This document shows, one piece after another, positions 33,725 through 41,389 of a DNA stretch of 64,000 bases (within the stretch, counting starts at the first letter, position 1; each line of letters begins with the position of its first letter). The notes below the pieces were generated by a model. That model was given only the letters and a program-made list of their open reading frames with translations, was not told where the DNA came from and searched no databases. The DNA lies in the NCBI GenBank assembly GCA_017483225.1, contig JAFULF010000025.1:62001-126000 (forward strand), given 5' to 3'. This DNA is from Alistipes sp. Lineage in GTDB: Bacteria > Bacteroidota > Bacteroidia > Bacteroidales > Rikenellaceae. The translations under genes were made by a program, and so were the position numbers.

Positions 33725-35359
33725 TTACTCTTTCGGAAATCTCACGGCCACCTCGTCGTAGGCGAAGTAGGCAGGGATAACCAGACCATACGTGCCGTAG
33801 CCCTCGTAGCAGGCCACCAAGTTGAACTCCACACGAACAACCTCGCCCAAGACGGACAAATCCCACTTCGTCCAGTCGGTGACGATACGCTTGCCCGTAT
33901 TCAGGAGGTAGAATTCCGATGTTGTCGGCTCGGTATCATCCATAGAGTCGTAGCCGTAGGCGATGATTTTGAATGTGCTCTCGTCGGTATATTCGTATGA
34001 ACCACCGAAGTCGCACTCGCCATTTACGATGATGGCGTAGGCGTATGAGGTGTTGGTCACATACATATGGTCGATAACTCGTGGCACCTCATCATAGAAC
34101 TGGAATCCCGGCAGCACGCCTTGTGGCGAATACTGCGTAGCATACTCGGCAGGGTCGAGGTAGCCGTATTGCGAGCAGAAGTTCTTCGTGCCGTTAGCAC
34201 CTCCCGTCACGTTATATGCTTGGAGGTCAATCATAAAGAGCATATTATCATCCTTGAATTGGGCAATATCCTCGTCGGTGCCTACGTAGTCCGAGATACC
34301 TGCGTGTCCGGATATTCCCCACCAAGATTCAATCGTCGGCTTGACGAATGCCAACTCCGTGTTACCTTCGTCGTACCACTCGTACGCACCGTGGCCGTTG
34401 CCATATTGGCTATCACGAGGGATGTAGTCCGACCAGTTGGTAATCGTCTTGTACTCCTCGGTATAGTTCATTGCGTAGGAGAACAGACACTCGTATGGCT
34501 CGAACTTCTCGGTGCCATCCTCAAAGGAGAGTGTGCGTAGCGTGTACGCAGGCTCCGGCGTAGGCTTTTGGACCTCCGTAATCTCGGCGGCTATGCGCAG
34601 AGTCTCTCCCGCCACAAGTTGGCGACCCTCCTTCACCTGCGTATATGTGGAGCCATCCTCGAAGGTGTAGAGCACGGTCACCTGCTCTGCCGAGAGGTCG
34701 GCAGGGTAGAGCACCACGGCGGCGAAGATACCCTCCGAGGTTGCCCCTACGCTGCGAGGCTCGTCGAATGTGAGTGTCACGCTCGTGCTCCCCTGCGAGA
34801 TTGCTCCCCACGTGTTGCTCGTGTGGTCGAATGTCGCCTCGCCGACAATCGGTGTCGAGGTGGTCGAGAGGGTTATGGATGCGAGGCGCAGAGAGGCGAG
34901 TGTCGTGGTAGGTGCAAACCATACGTAGGAGCACTTGTGCGACAGGCAGAAGGTGCCGAAGTCGTCGGTCTCGGCATAGGCGAAGTCGCCATTTGCGCCG
35001 AGGTTGATGCGCTCGCCCTCCTGCACCTGCCGGGCAGGTACCACGGCGGCGTTACTCTCGCCCGTGATGTTGTAGAATACGTGGTAGTGCCCCACGGTCG
35101 ATGGTGCGGGGCTAACCGTGAAGGAGGCGTAGTCGCAGTCGCTCTCCAAGAGGGAGGACTTGTACGACCCCACCCAGATATAATCCTCCGCTGCCCAGCG
35201 GAACGGAATCTCGGACTCTGTCGCATCGCCAAATGTGGTGCGTGAGCCTACGTTGCTGTAACCTTTCAGTACGAGCACCTGTGGCTCGTCGTTGATACTC
35301 TCTTGTGCGCAGCCGGCAAGAAGGGCGAGGGCTGCTATCATTATAAAAATTTTTCTCAT
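33725..35359 (-). CDS. Fimbrillin-like / DUF4465 lipoprotein, first gene of the B12 operon
   Basis: From the ATG at 35359 this is a 544-residue lipoprotein (lipobox LLAGC followed by AQESINDE). The N-terminal half (about 30-260) resembles the fimbrillin/Mfa-like beta domain (RTTFGDATE, IPFRWAAEDYIWVG, GIFAAVVLYPAD). The C-terminal half (about 275-540) is a DUF4465 domain (FEDGTEKFEPYECLFSYAMN, YDEVPRVIDHMYVTNTSYAYA, ending AYFAYDEVAVRFPKE). DUF4465 proteins recur in Bacteroidetes B12 loci and are thought to be surface accessory proteins. An upstream start at 35413 would remove the signal-peptide position and is rejected. A leader of about 560 nt with riboswitch and hairpins precedes it. The next gene starts 23 bases downstream. 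Confidence 0.75.
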   Translation of the reverse strand: MRKIFIMIAALALLAGCAQESINDEPQVLVLKGYSNVGSRTTFGDATESEIPFRWAAEDYIWVGSYKSSLLESDCDYASFTVSPAPSTVGHYHVFYNITGESNAAVVPARQVQEGERINLGANGDFAYAETDDFGTFCLSHKCSYVWFAPTTTLASLRLASITLSTTSTPIVGEATFDHTSNTWGAISQGSTSVTLTFDEPRSVGATSEGIFAAVVLYPADLSAEQVTVLYTFEDGSTYTQVKEGRQLVAGETLRIAAEITEVQKPTPEPAYTLRTLSFEDGTEKFEPYECLFSYAMNYTEEYKTITNWSDYIPRDSQYGNGHGAYEWYDEGNTELAFVKPTIESWWGISGHAGISDYVGTDEDIAQFKDDNMLFMIDLQAYNVTGGANGTKNFCSQYGYLDPAEYATQYSPQGVLPGFQFYDEVPRVIDHMYVTNTSYAYAIIVNGECDFGGSYEYTDESTFKIIAYGYDSMDDTEPTTSEFYLLNTGKRIVTDWTKWDLSVLGEVVRVEFNLVACYEGYGTYGLVIPAYFAYDEVAVRFPKE

Positions 35360-35517
35360 TGCTTGATTTTTTTGCGTGTGATAAACAGTTTGTGTTACTC
35401 CCAATCCTCCCATTGTGAAGGTTCGTGCTGCGAGAGGGCAAATCCCGCCTCTACACAGACTCGTAGCGGACGTACCGCCGGCTTTGTGTACTCTTTTTTC
35501 TCTCTTTTCATCTTTTA

Positions 35518-35582
35518 ATAGACCTGTTAAAAGTTAATAAAAAATTACCGTAAGCCTTTCGGTTTACGGTAATTAGGTCTAT
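35518..35582 (-). terminator. Terminator-like hairpin with outer helix in the B12 operon leader
   Basis: Read on the minus strand, AATTACCGTAAACC and GGCTTACGGTAATT (35574-35561 and 35556-35543) form a 14-bp stem with one wobble and a GAAA loop, followed by a run of T, i.e. an intrinsic terminator. An additional 8-bp helix (AGGTCTAT 35575-35582 with ATAGACCT 35518-35525) encloses the T run. This lies between the riboswitch and the first gene and is the best candidate for its transcriptional expression platform. Confidence 0.7.
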
Positions 35583-35734
35583 CAAAACAATCTTCTGCGG
35601 CTACGGTCCTTTTGGGCTCTTTTGCACACCTTCTATTTGTGTGCCCCTTCCTCAATAAGTACCTCTTGTAAGCCTCCCGGGATGAAAATGTGTTTTGATT
35701 CCGATCCCGTACACCTGCAGGCTCAATAATCTGT

Positions 35735-35925
35735 TGCAAAGGCAGGTCTTCTGACTTATTCCACTTGAAGCGCCTTCCCAACGATTCTCGTCAGTGGCAA
35801 AGAGTGCTTCAAGCAACTATCTCCTTTGTGGAGAGGAACTTACAGCAGCAGGTACTGTCTTGGATTTTCACCAAGTTTCCTTTTCACCCCTCAGGTTGCG
35901 CTATCCATCGGGGAACCTTTACGTG
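35735..35925 (-). promoter_or_regulatory. Cobalamin (B12) riboswitch
   Basis: The minus strand contains the B12 box AAGTCAGAAGACCTGCC (35757-35741). The upstream aptamer has the expected elements: AGGTTCCCCGATGG, a GGGGTGAAAAGGAA segment near 35880, GAAAATCCAAGACAG, CTGCTGTAAG and later AGAATCGTTGGGAAGG. Adenosylcobalamin binding normally represses the downstream uptake genes. Between aptamer and terminator (35583-35734) another hairpin is possible (CGGGAT ... ATCCCG with flanking AGCCT ... AGGCT). A 78-codon open frame at 35545-35781 overlaps the B12 box and is not regarded as a gene. Confidence 0.93.
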
Positions 35926-35926
35926 G

Positions 35927-35958
35927 CAAAGGTATATATAAAAAATCATCTATGCAAA
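35927..35958 (-). promoter_or_regulatory. Promoter of the B12 uptake operon
   Basis: On the minus strand TTTG (35958-35955), 20 bp, TACCTTTG (35934-35927) is a perfect -33/-7 Bacteroidetes promoter. Transcription would start near 35920, just before the riboswitch aptamer. A repeat-A element begins at 35960, one base from the -33 box. Confidence 0.8.
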
Positions 35959-35959
35959 A

Positions 35960-36083
35960 AAAAATCATTTTAAGGGGCATTTACTGCCGCTAACGGCTTC
36001 CTCGCCAATGGGCAGTACGCCGAGTACAGCCCATCGTCTCGTCATCCGCCGAGCGTTGTAACTGCCTCCTTAAAATGATTTTT
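35960..36083. repeat. Intergenic repeat A, copy 3
   Basis: This is a 124-bp element with the same 16-bp perfect terminal inverted repeats as copy 1 (35960-35975 and 36068-36083) and 120 of 124 positions identical to 1019-1142. Such near-identity over a 35-kb distance indicates recent duplication or gene conversion. It directly abuts the promoter of the B12 operon. Confidence 0.85.
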
Positions 36084-36124
36084 ATGGGTTGTACAGGATG
36101 GAAGGTCGGAGCGTAGCGACAAAG

Positions 36125-36145
36125 TCCCCCTTTATCAAAGGGGGA
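36125..36145. repeat. Hairpin TCCCCCTTT-ATC-AAAGGGGGA
   Basis: This is a perfect 9-bp inverted repeat with a 3-base loop, followed by TTTAGGGGGA. The motif of CCCCCTTT/AAAGGGGG plus TTTAGGGGGA is a type of small dispersed palindrome seen in many unrelated bacteria. Only one copy was noticed in this window, inside the repeat cluster. Confidence 0.6.
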
Positions 36146-36169
36146 TTTAGGGGGAATGTAAATATAAAA

Positions 36170-36246
36170 ATCTCATAATCGCAGATTATGCTCCCACCAA
36201 ACCATACTCGACTGCGTTGAAATCCCCTCCTTAAAATGATTTTTTT
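36170..36246. repeat. Intergenic repeat A, fragment (copy 4)
   Basis: The right half of a variant element matches copy 2 (CTCCCACCAAACCATACTCGAC, compared with CTCCTACCAAGCCATACTCGAC in copy 2). It ends in CCTTAAAATGATTTTTTT at 36229-36246. The left inverted repeat is missing or degenerate, so it is a truncated member of the copy-2 subfamily. Confidence 0.65.
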
Positions 36247-36264
36247 GGTTGTACAGGATGGTAG

Positions 36265-36389
36265 AAAACCATTTTAAGAGCGATTTGCTTCCGCTACCTC
36301 ATTCTCGGCAATGGGAAATACGCTAAGTATGTCCCATCGCCGAGCCTATCGGCGAGCGTTGCAACTCATCACTTAAAATGATTTTTTTT
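36265..36389. repeat. Intergenic repeat A, diverged copy 5
   Basis: The left end is AAAACCATTTTAAGAG (36265-36280) and the right end CTTAAAATGATTTTTTTT (36372-36389), with about the same length as full copies. The interior keeps GCTTCCGCTA, GGCAATGGGAAATACGC and GTATGTCCCATCGCCGAG, forming the internal ATGGG/CCCAT hairpin, plus GGCGAGCGTTGCAACT. Compensating changes in the hairpin arms suggest that structure matters. From 36390 to 36550 a degenerate repeat-B-like tract of CCTTAA motifs follows, with no gene. Confidence 0.7.
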
Positions 36390-36550
36390 GTAGTACAGGT
36401 GGAAAATTAGGGATTTTAATGAGATTGGGGAGTTTAAGGGATGCCAAGATTACTACCCTTAAATTCCCTAAATTCCTTAAACTCCCTTTGCACTTGACCT
36501 TACCTGACCTTTACTTAACCTTACGTTGCGCAAAAGGAGGCGCACGAGTT

Positions 36551-36692
36551 TAATGGCTATTAAGGGAGTTAAGTGATATTAAGGGTTGTTAATGTTGCGC
36601 AATACGTTGCGGACTCTTACGACCGGCCCACAAAATCGCTTGCGTTTCCCTTAATACCCTTTAATCACCTTTAACAACCTTTTCCGTTGCGC
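36551..36692. repeat. Intergenic repeat B, copy 3
   Basis: It is very similar to 1178-1319, including TAATGGCTATTAAGGGAGTT, ATATTAAGGGTTGTTAATG, the centre ACGACCGGCCCACAAA, and the CCTTTAA series ending CCGTTGCGC. The TTAAGG motifs recur at 9-10 bp. It lies 32 bases from the queA stop codon. Confidence 0.75.
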
Positions 36693-36724
36693 CAACCCCG
36701 TTGCACCTATGCCATCGCCTGCGC

Positions 36725-37942
36725 TTACGGCTCGTCAACTATCAGCAGTGACGAGTCGCCATAGGAGAGGAAGCGAAAATCGTGCGACAGCGCATAGTCG
36801 TAGATGCGGTGCCACGCCTCGCCCACGTATGCCGAGACAAGCAGCAGTAGTGTCGATTTCGGCTGGTGGAAGTTGGTCACGATACGATTGACGATGCGGA
36901 AGCGGTAGCCCAGCGGCGTAATCATAATCTGTGTGGCGGCCTTCAACTTCGTAATACCCTCACGCTCAAAGTATTCGAGTAGCGTATCAACCACCTCTCT
37001 GCCCGTGAAGGTGTCGGGTATGTCGTAGAGCTCCCACTGGCCTATCACCCTCTCTGTGTGAGGCTCTCCGCACTCGTGGATACGCCACGCCAGCGCCGAG
37101 AGCGACTCCAACGTGCGCACCGAGGTAGTACCTACGGCGGTGACAACTCCCGCCTTCTCACGCAGCAGGTGCAGCGTCTCGGCGGTAATCTCGAAGTGCT
37201 CGGTATGCATCGAGTGCTCGGCGGCATTCTCATCCTTCACGGGGAGGAATGTGCCTGCACCCACGTGCAGCGTCACCTCGCCAAAGCGGAAGCCACGCCC
37301 CTGCATACGCTCGATAAGTTCACGAGTGAAGTGCAACCCCGCCGTGGGTGCCGCCACCGACCCCTCGAAGCGAGAATAGACGGTCTGGTAGCGTGTGTTG
37401 TCTATCTCTTCACTATCTCGGTTGAGGTATGGCGGGATAGGAATACGGCCCAGATATTCAAGCAGTTGTCCGAAGGTCATCGGGGCATCCCACTCGAAGC
37501 GTACAATATGCTCACGCTCGCCTCGCTCGGCGATATATGCCTGCAACAGGTAGGCGTTGCCCTCGTGCTCGAAGGGTATCTGCACCGCCCCCTCCTTCCA
37601 CTTTTTGAGGTTGCCGACGATGCACGACCACTCGCACTCTCCTCGCACGGCAAAGGCACGCTCGTAGTCTGCCGGTGCGGATGGCTCCAAGCAGAAGACC
37701 TCGACACGTGCGCCCGAAGGTTTATGCATCACAAGTCTTGCACGCACCACCTTTGTATTATTAAAGACGAGGAGTGACCCCTCCGGTAACTCCTGCTCTA
37801 TGTCGGCGAAGTGTCGCTCCGAAATCTCGCCATTGCGATAGACGAGCAACTTCGAGGAGTCACGCTCCGCAAGCGGGAACTTGGCTATACGCTCATCCGG
37901 CAGGGGATAGTCAAAGTCGTTTATATTTATGTGTCGTTGCAT
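36725..37942 (-). CDS. queA: S-adenosylmethionine:tRNA ribosyltransferase-isomerase QueA
   Basis: QueA transfers and isomerises the ribosyl part of SAM onto preQ1 at position 34 of tRNA, giving epoxyqueuosine. Seen: the start IDDF-like region ININDFDYPLPDERIAKFP, LLVFNNTKVVRARL near residue 60, SVAAPTAGLHFTRELI near 225, HVGAGTFLPVK near 260 and TNFHQPKSTLLLLVSA near 360. The ATG at 37942 gives 405 residues, somewhat longer than the E. coli enzyme, which is usual for the Bacteroidetes form. An in-frame ATG at 37978 lies in the structured leader and is rejected. It ends next to the repeat cluster. Confidence 0.95.
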   Translation of the reverse strand: MQRHININDFDYPLPDERIAKFPLAERDSSKLLVYRNGEISERHFADIEQELPEGSLLVFNNTKVVRARLVMHKPSGARVEVFCLEPSAPADYERAFAVRGECEWSCIVGNLKKWKEGAVQIPFEHEGNAYLLQAYIAERGEREHIVRFEWDAPMTFGQLLEYLGRIPIPPYLNRDSEEIDNTRYQTVYSRFEGSVAAPTAGLHFTRELIERMQGRGFRFGEVTLHVGAGTFLPVKDENAAEHSMHTEHFEITAETLHLLREKAGVVTAVGTTSVRTLESLSALAWRIHECGEPHTERVIGQWELYDIPDTFTGREVVDTLLEYFEREGITKLKAATQIMITPLGYRFRIVNRIVTNFHQPKSTLLLLVSAYVGEAWHRIYDYALSHDFRFLSYGDSSLLIVDEP

Positions 37943-38213
37943 ATTGCTTTTTCTCTCAGGAAGGAAGCTGTCTAACAAGGCTACTTTGTCGTTATGCTCG
38001 CCCTCGAAATCCTCACATACGCCCGGGTATGCTGTGGTTTCTCGGGCTTCGCAAGCCTAGAATTAGCTCTTGTTATACAACTTCTAGTAAAGTGGGCTGC
38101 CCGAAAACTTGTGTCGGAACAGCCCAAATGAAGTGTTAAATTGATTTTAGACGTGTTTTTACATCGCTCGACGCAATCTGTCGGCAGCAAAAAACGTATA
38201 AAAACGATTCGGA
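37943..38213 (-). other. Structured intergenic region between tpiA and queA
   Basis: I see no gene in these 271 bases. Several inverted repeats are present. GGGCTG (38094-38099) pairs with CAGCCC (38120-38125), with CCGA/TCGG inside. GGCTT-CGC-AAGCC lies at 38045-38057, and CTAGAA (38057-38062) pairs with TTCTAG (38082-38087). On the minus strand this could be a structured leader of queA. It could equally be a dispersed intergenic repeat. Confidence 0.45.
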
Positions 38214-38969
38214 TTAGAAGCCCTTACCGATAGCGAGGAAGTCCTCAGCCTTCAATGCAGCACCTCCAATAAGACCACCGTCAACATCCTCCTTTGCGAA
38301 GATTTCGGCAGCGTTAGAAGGCTTGCAAGAGCCACCATAGAGGATTGGGCACTCGGCAGCAGCCTCGCCAAACTTGGCAGCCAACACCTCACGGATGTAA
38401 GCGTGAATCTCCTGTGCCTGCTCTGCGGTAGCGGTCTCACCGGTACCGATAGCCCATACCGGCTCGTATGCGATAACAAGGTTTGCAAACTGCTCAGCGG
38501 TGAGGTTGTAAACTACCTCCTCAATCTGCGCCTTGCAAACTGCGAAGTGGTTACCTGCCTTACGCTCTTCGAGGCTCTCGCCTACGCAGTAGATGGGGGT
38601 CAGACCGTTAGCGTAAGCCTGTGCCATCTTCTTATTCAGGGTCTCCGAGGTCTCGCCATAGTACTGACGACGCTCCGAGTGGCCGAGGATAACGTACTTG
38701 CAACCCAGAGCTGCAATCATCTGCGCTGCAACCTCTCCGGTGTAAGCACCCTTTGCCTCGGTAGCGCAATCCTGCGCACCAACAGCGATGTCAGAGCCCT
38801 TAACAGCCTCTACAACCTGTGCGATGTGGGTAAATGGAGGGCAAACGATGAAGTTTACGCACTCGCAAACCTCCGAGCGACCGGCTACTACGTTCTTTGC
38901 CAACTCAACGCCCTCGGCAGGGAGGGTGTTCATCTTCCAGTTACCTGCAACAATCTTCTTTCTTGCCAT
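38214..38969 (-). CDS. tpiA: Triosephosphate isomerase
   Basis: TpiA interconverts dihydroxyacetone phosphate and glyceraldehyde 3-phosphate in glycolysis. The 251 residues are complete: GNWKMNT with the substrate-binding Asn and Lys, the catalytic histidine in VILGHSERRQY, the catalytic glutamate and loop 6 in AYEPVWAIGTGETATAEQAQ, and phosphate-binding GGSCKPSNA and GGLIGGAAL. Codon use is strongly biased to favoured codons, as expected of an abundant enzyme and similar to the SusC/D locus. It lies 38 bases after the lysS stop, probably in the same transcript. Confidence 0.97.
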   Translation of the reverse strand: MARKKIVAGNWKMNTLPAEGVELAKNVVAGRSEVCECVNFIVCPPFTHIAQVVEAVKGSDIAVGAQDCATEAKGAYTGEVAAQMIAALGCKYVILGHSERRQYYGETSETLNKKMAQAYANGLTPIYCVGESLEERKAGNHFAVCKAQIEEVVYNLTAEQFANLVIAYEPVWAIGTGETATAEQAQEIHAYIREVLAAKFGEAAAECPILYGGSCKPSNAAEIFAKEDVDGGLIGGAALKAEDFLAIGKGF

Positions 38970-39007
38970 AGTTTTCTTGTATTTAATTTAAGTTTAACAA
39001 AATATTC

Positions 39008-40735
39008 TTACTCCTTGTTGGCCTCAATCCACGCCTTAATCTCTGCGGTAGGCAGGCCGAGCTTGTTCTTCTTGTTGAAGCCGCAGAGGTCGTTGAAGAG
39101 CTTCATACCGCTCGACTTCACGGTGTTGCGGAAGGCCTCCACGGTGATATAGCCCATCTTCTGGATTGGTGCCACCCACTCGGCAGGGATGCCCTCGGCG
39201 GTATATGCCTCCTCGGCATCTGCCACCACCTTCTTCTCCGGACGCATCGTAGGGAAGAAGAGCACATCCTGAATGGAGGTCTGACCCGTCATAAACATCG
39301 TCAGGCGGTCGATGCCCATACCCATACCCGAGCAGTTAGGCATACCGTACTCCAAGGCACGCACGAAGTCCATATCGATAAACATCGCCTCGTCGTCACC
39401 ACGCTCCGACAGGCGCATCTGCTCCTGGAAACGCTCCAACTGGTCGATAGGGTCGTTCAACTCCGAGTAGGCGTTGCACAGCTCCTTGCCTGCCACGAAC
39501 AACTCGAAGCGCTCGGTCAAATCCTCGTTGTCACGATGGCGCTTGCACAATGGCGACATCTCGATAGGGTAGTCGCAGATGAAGGTAGGCTGAACGAGGT
39601 CGCCCTCGCAGTACTGACCAAAGATTGCATCGATAAGTTTACCCTTGCCCATCGTGTCGTCAACCTCGACGTTGAGGCGGGCGCAAGCCTCACGCAGCTC
39701 AGCCTCGCTCTGACCCGTAATATCGTAGCCCGTCTTCTCACGGATGGCGTCGGTCATAGTCAGGCGGCGGAACGGAGCCTTGAAGGAGATGGTCTTGCTG
39801 TCAATCTCCACGTCGGTAGTGCCATTTACGGCCAGAGCGATACGCTCCAACATATTCTCCGTGAACTCCATCATCCAGCGGTAGTCCTTGTAGGCGATGT
39901 AAATCTCCATACAGGTAAACTCCGGATTGTGGGTTCTGTCCATACCCTCGTTGCGGAAGTTCTTGCCGAACTCGTACACGCCGTCGAAGCCTCCCACGAT
40001 AAGGCGTTTGAGGTACAACTCCGTAGCTATTCGCATATAGAAGTCGATATCCAGAGCGTTGTGGTGGGTGATGAACGGACGTGCCGAGGCTCCTCCCGGA
40101 ATAGGCTGCAAGATTGGGGTCTCGACCTCCAAGCAGCCGTGCTGGTTGAAGTACTCGCGCATCGTGGCGATAATCTTTGCACGCTTGGCGAATACGTCAC
40201 GCACCTTCGGATTCACGACCAAATCGACATATCGCTGACGATAGCGCACCTCAGGGTCGGTCAGCGCATCGAACTGCTGTCCATCCTTCTCCTTAACCAC
40301 CGGCAGTGGGCGGATAGACTTCGAGAGCACGGTGAACTTGCGGCAGTGTACCGACAACTCGCCCGTATTGGTGCGGAAGGCAAAGCCCTCGATACCTATG
40401 AAGTCGCCGATGTCGAGCAGCTTCTTGAATACGGTGTTGTAGAGTGTAGGGTCGCCCTCCGGACATACGTCGTCACGACGGATATATACCTGAATACGTC
40501 CCGTATGGTCCTGCAACTCGAAGAAGGAGGCGCTACCCATAATGCGGCGGCTCATCATTCGGCCGGCGATGGTTATTGCCTGATACTTCTCGGGGTCGGC
40601 ATCGAAGTTCTCTGCCAATTCACGAGCCGATGTCGTAACATCGAAACGCTCGGCAGGGTATGGGTTGATGCCGAGGTCACGCAGTGCTTTGAGCGACTGG
40701 CGACGCAGTTGTTCTTGTTCGCTGAGGTGTTCCAT
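39008..40735 (-). CDS. lysS: Lysyl-tRNA synthetase, class II
   Basis: LysS charges tRNA(Lys). The 575 residues hold an N-terminal OB-fold anticodon-binding domain (about 55-140, ITIAGRMMSRRIMGSASFFE), class II motif 2 (FRNEGMDRTHNPEF, near 262), and motif 3 (GMGMGIDRLTMF, near 478). A C-terminal extension of about 75 residues (VVADAEEAYTAEGIPAEWV onward) is typical of the longer Bacteroidetes enzyme. The start ATG at 40735 has a -7-type TATCTTTG about 40 bases upstream. It is followed by tpiA. Confidence 0.96.
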   Translation of the reverse strand: MEHLSEQEQLRRQSLKALRDLGINPYPAERFDVTTSARELAENFDADPEKYQAITIAGRMMSRRIMGSASFFELQDHTGRIQVYIRRDDVCPEGDPTLYNTVFKKLLDIGDFIGIEGFAFRTNTGELSVHCRKFTVLSKSIRPLPVVKEKDGQQFDALTDPEVRYRQRYVDLVVNPKVRDVFAKRAKIIATMREYFNQHGCLEVETPILQPIPGGASARPFITHHNALDIDFYMRIATELYLKRLIVGGFDGVYEFGKNFRNEGMDRTHNPEFTCMEIYIAYKDYRWMMEFTENMLERIALAVNGTTDVEIDSKTISFKAPFRRLTMTDAIREKTGYDITGQSEAELREACARLNVEVDDTMGKGKLIDAIFGQYCEGDLVQPTFICDYPIEMSPLCKRHRDNEDLTERFELFVAGKELCNAYSELNDPIDQLERFQEQMRLSERGDDEAMFIDMDFVRALEYGMPNCSGMGMGIDRLTMFMTGQTSIQDVLFFPTMRPEKKVVADAEEAYTAEGIPAEWVAPIQKMGYITVEAFRNTVKSSGMKLFNDLCGFNKKNKLGLPTAEIKAWIEANKE

Positions 40736-40772
40736 ATATCGTTAAATTTTATTTTTCGTTCATTAAACCGTG

Positions 40773-40780
40773 CAAAGATA
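40773..40780 (-). promoter_or_regulatory. -7 element for lysS-tpiA
   Basis: TATCTTTG on the minus strand, 38 bases upstream of the lysS start, matches the -7 consensus. No clear TTTG occurs at the expected -33 distance, so the promoter is only partly supported. It lies at the 3' end of the PAP2 gene region, which allows read-through from upstream genes. Confidence 0.45.
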
Positions 40781-40786
40781 GGCTAT

Positions 40787-41371
40787 TTACCTCAATTTTC
40801 GAAGAGTTGCATCGAGTTTTTTCCACAGAAAGTGGAGAGGCAGTGCCGAAATGAGTCCGACTACTATGCCGAGTGCTATATCCACGGGGAAGTGACACGC
40901 CAGATAGATGCGTGAGTAGCATACGAGCAGCGTCACTCCGCACATCAGCCACGAGAACCAGCGGCGGCGCAGTGCCAGCGACGAGAAGAGGGCGAGTGCC
41001 GAGACCGTTGCGGCGTGTGCCGAGACGGTTCCATAGGGGCCGTGGGCATACGAAGGCACGTGTGCCAACTCCCTGACTGCCACATCGAACATCGGGCGAT
41101 GACGTGCCGGAAAGGATGCCCATAGGTCTTTGAGCATACCCGTATGTTTGAAGATGCCGCAGAGCATATCCGCAATGCCCATAGCCAACGCCAGACAGAC
41201 GATGAACGTGAGCATCGTGCGCAAGCCCCACCTGCGCCATACGGCGTAGAATATTGCGGCGTAGAGCGGTGCCCACATCAGCCAGCCGGATACGAGCTCC
41301 ATTGCGTTATCCATCACGGCTCCACCATCGAAGTTGAGCCATAGGAAGAGGTCGTGGTCAAACGTGTACAT
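40787..41371 (-). CDS. PAP2-family membrane phosphatase
   Basis: This is an integral-membrane lipid or undecaprenyl-pyrophosphate phosphatase of the PAP2 superfamily. The 194 residues have about five membrane segments. The three catalytic blocks are present: ARHRP (near residue 90), GTVSAHAA (the SGH-type block, near 115, here SAH in place of SGH) and SRIYLACHFPVDI (near 150, with Arg, His and Asp). The SGH to SAH replacement keeps the catalytic histidine. It lies 18 bases after the alkaline phosphatase stop, so the two phosphatases are likely cotranscribed. The substrate (lipid phosphate or C55-PP) is not determinable. Confidence 0.87.
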   Translation of the reverse strand: MYTFDHDLFLWLNFDGGAVMDNAMELVSGWLMWAPLYAAIFYAVWRRWGLRTMLTFIVCLALAMGIADMLCGIFKHTGMLKDLWASFPARHRPMFDVAVRELAHVPSYAHGPYGTVSAHAATVSALALFSSLALRRRWFSWLMCGVTLLVCYSRIYLACHFPVDIALGIVVGLISALPLHFLWKKLDATLRKLR

Positions 41372-41389
41372 ATCTTTCAGAGTGTTTAT

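Noticed and set aside
35545..35781. 78-codon open frame in the B12 leader
   Set aside because: It overlaps the B12 box and the terminator hairpin; the RNA structure explains the conservation better than a peptide.
36390..36550. Possible CRISPR-like or tandem repeat array of CCTTAA motifs
   Set aside because: Units are short, degenerate and without uniform spacers; it is better explained as a diverged repeat B.
37943..38213. preQ1 riboswitch upstream of queA
   Set aside because: Hairpins exist but the short preQ1 aptamer consensus with its A-rich tail was not seen.
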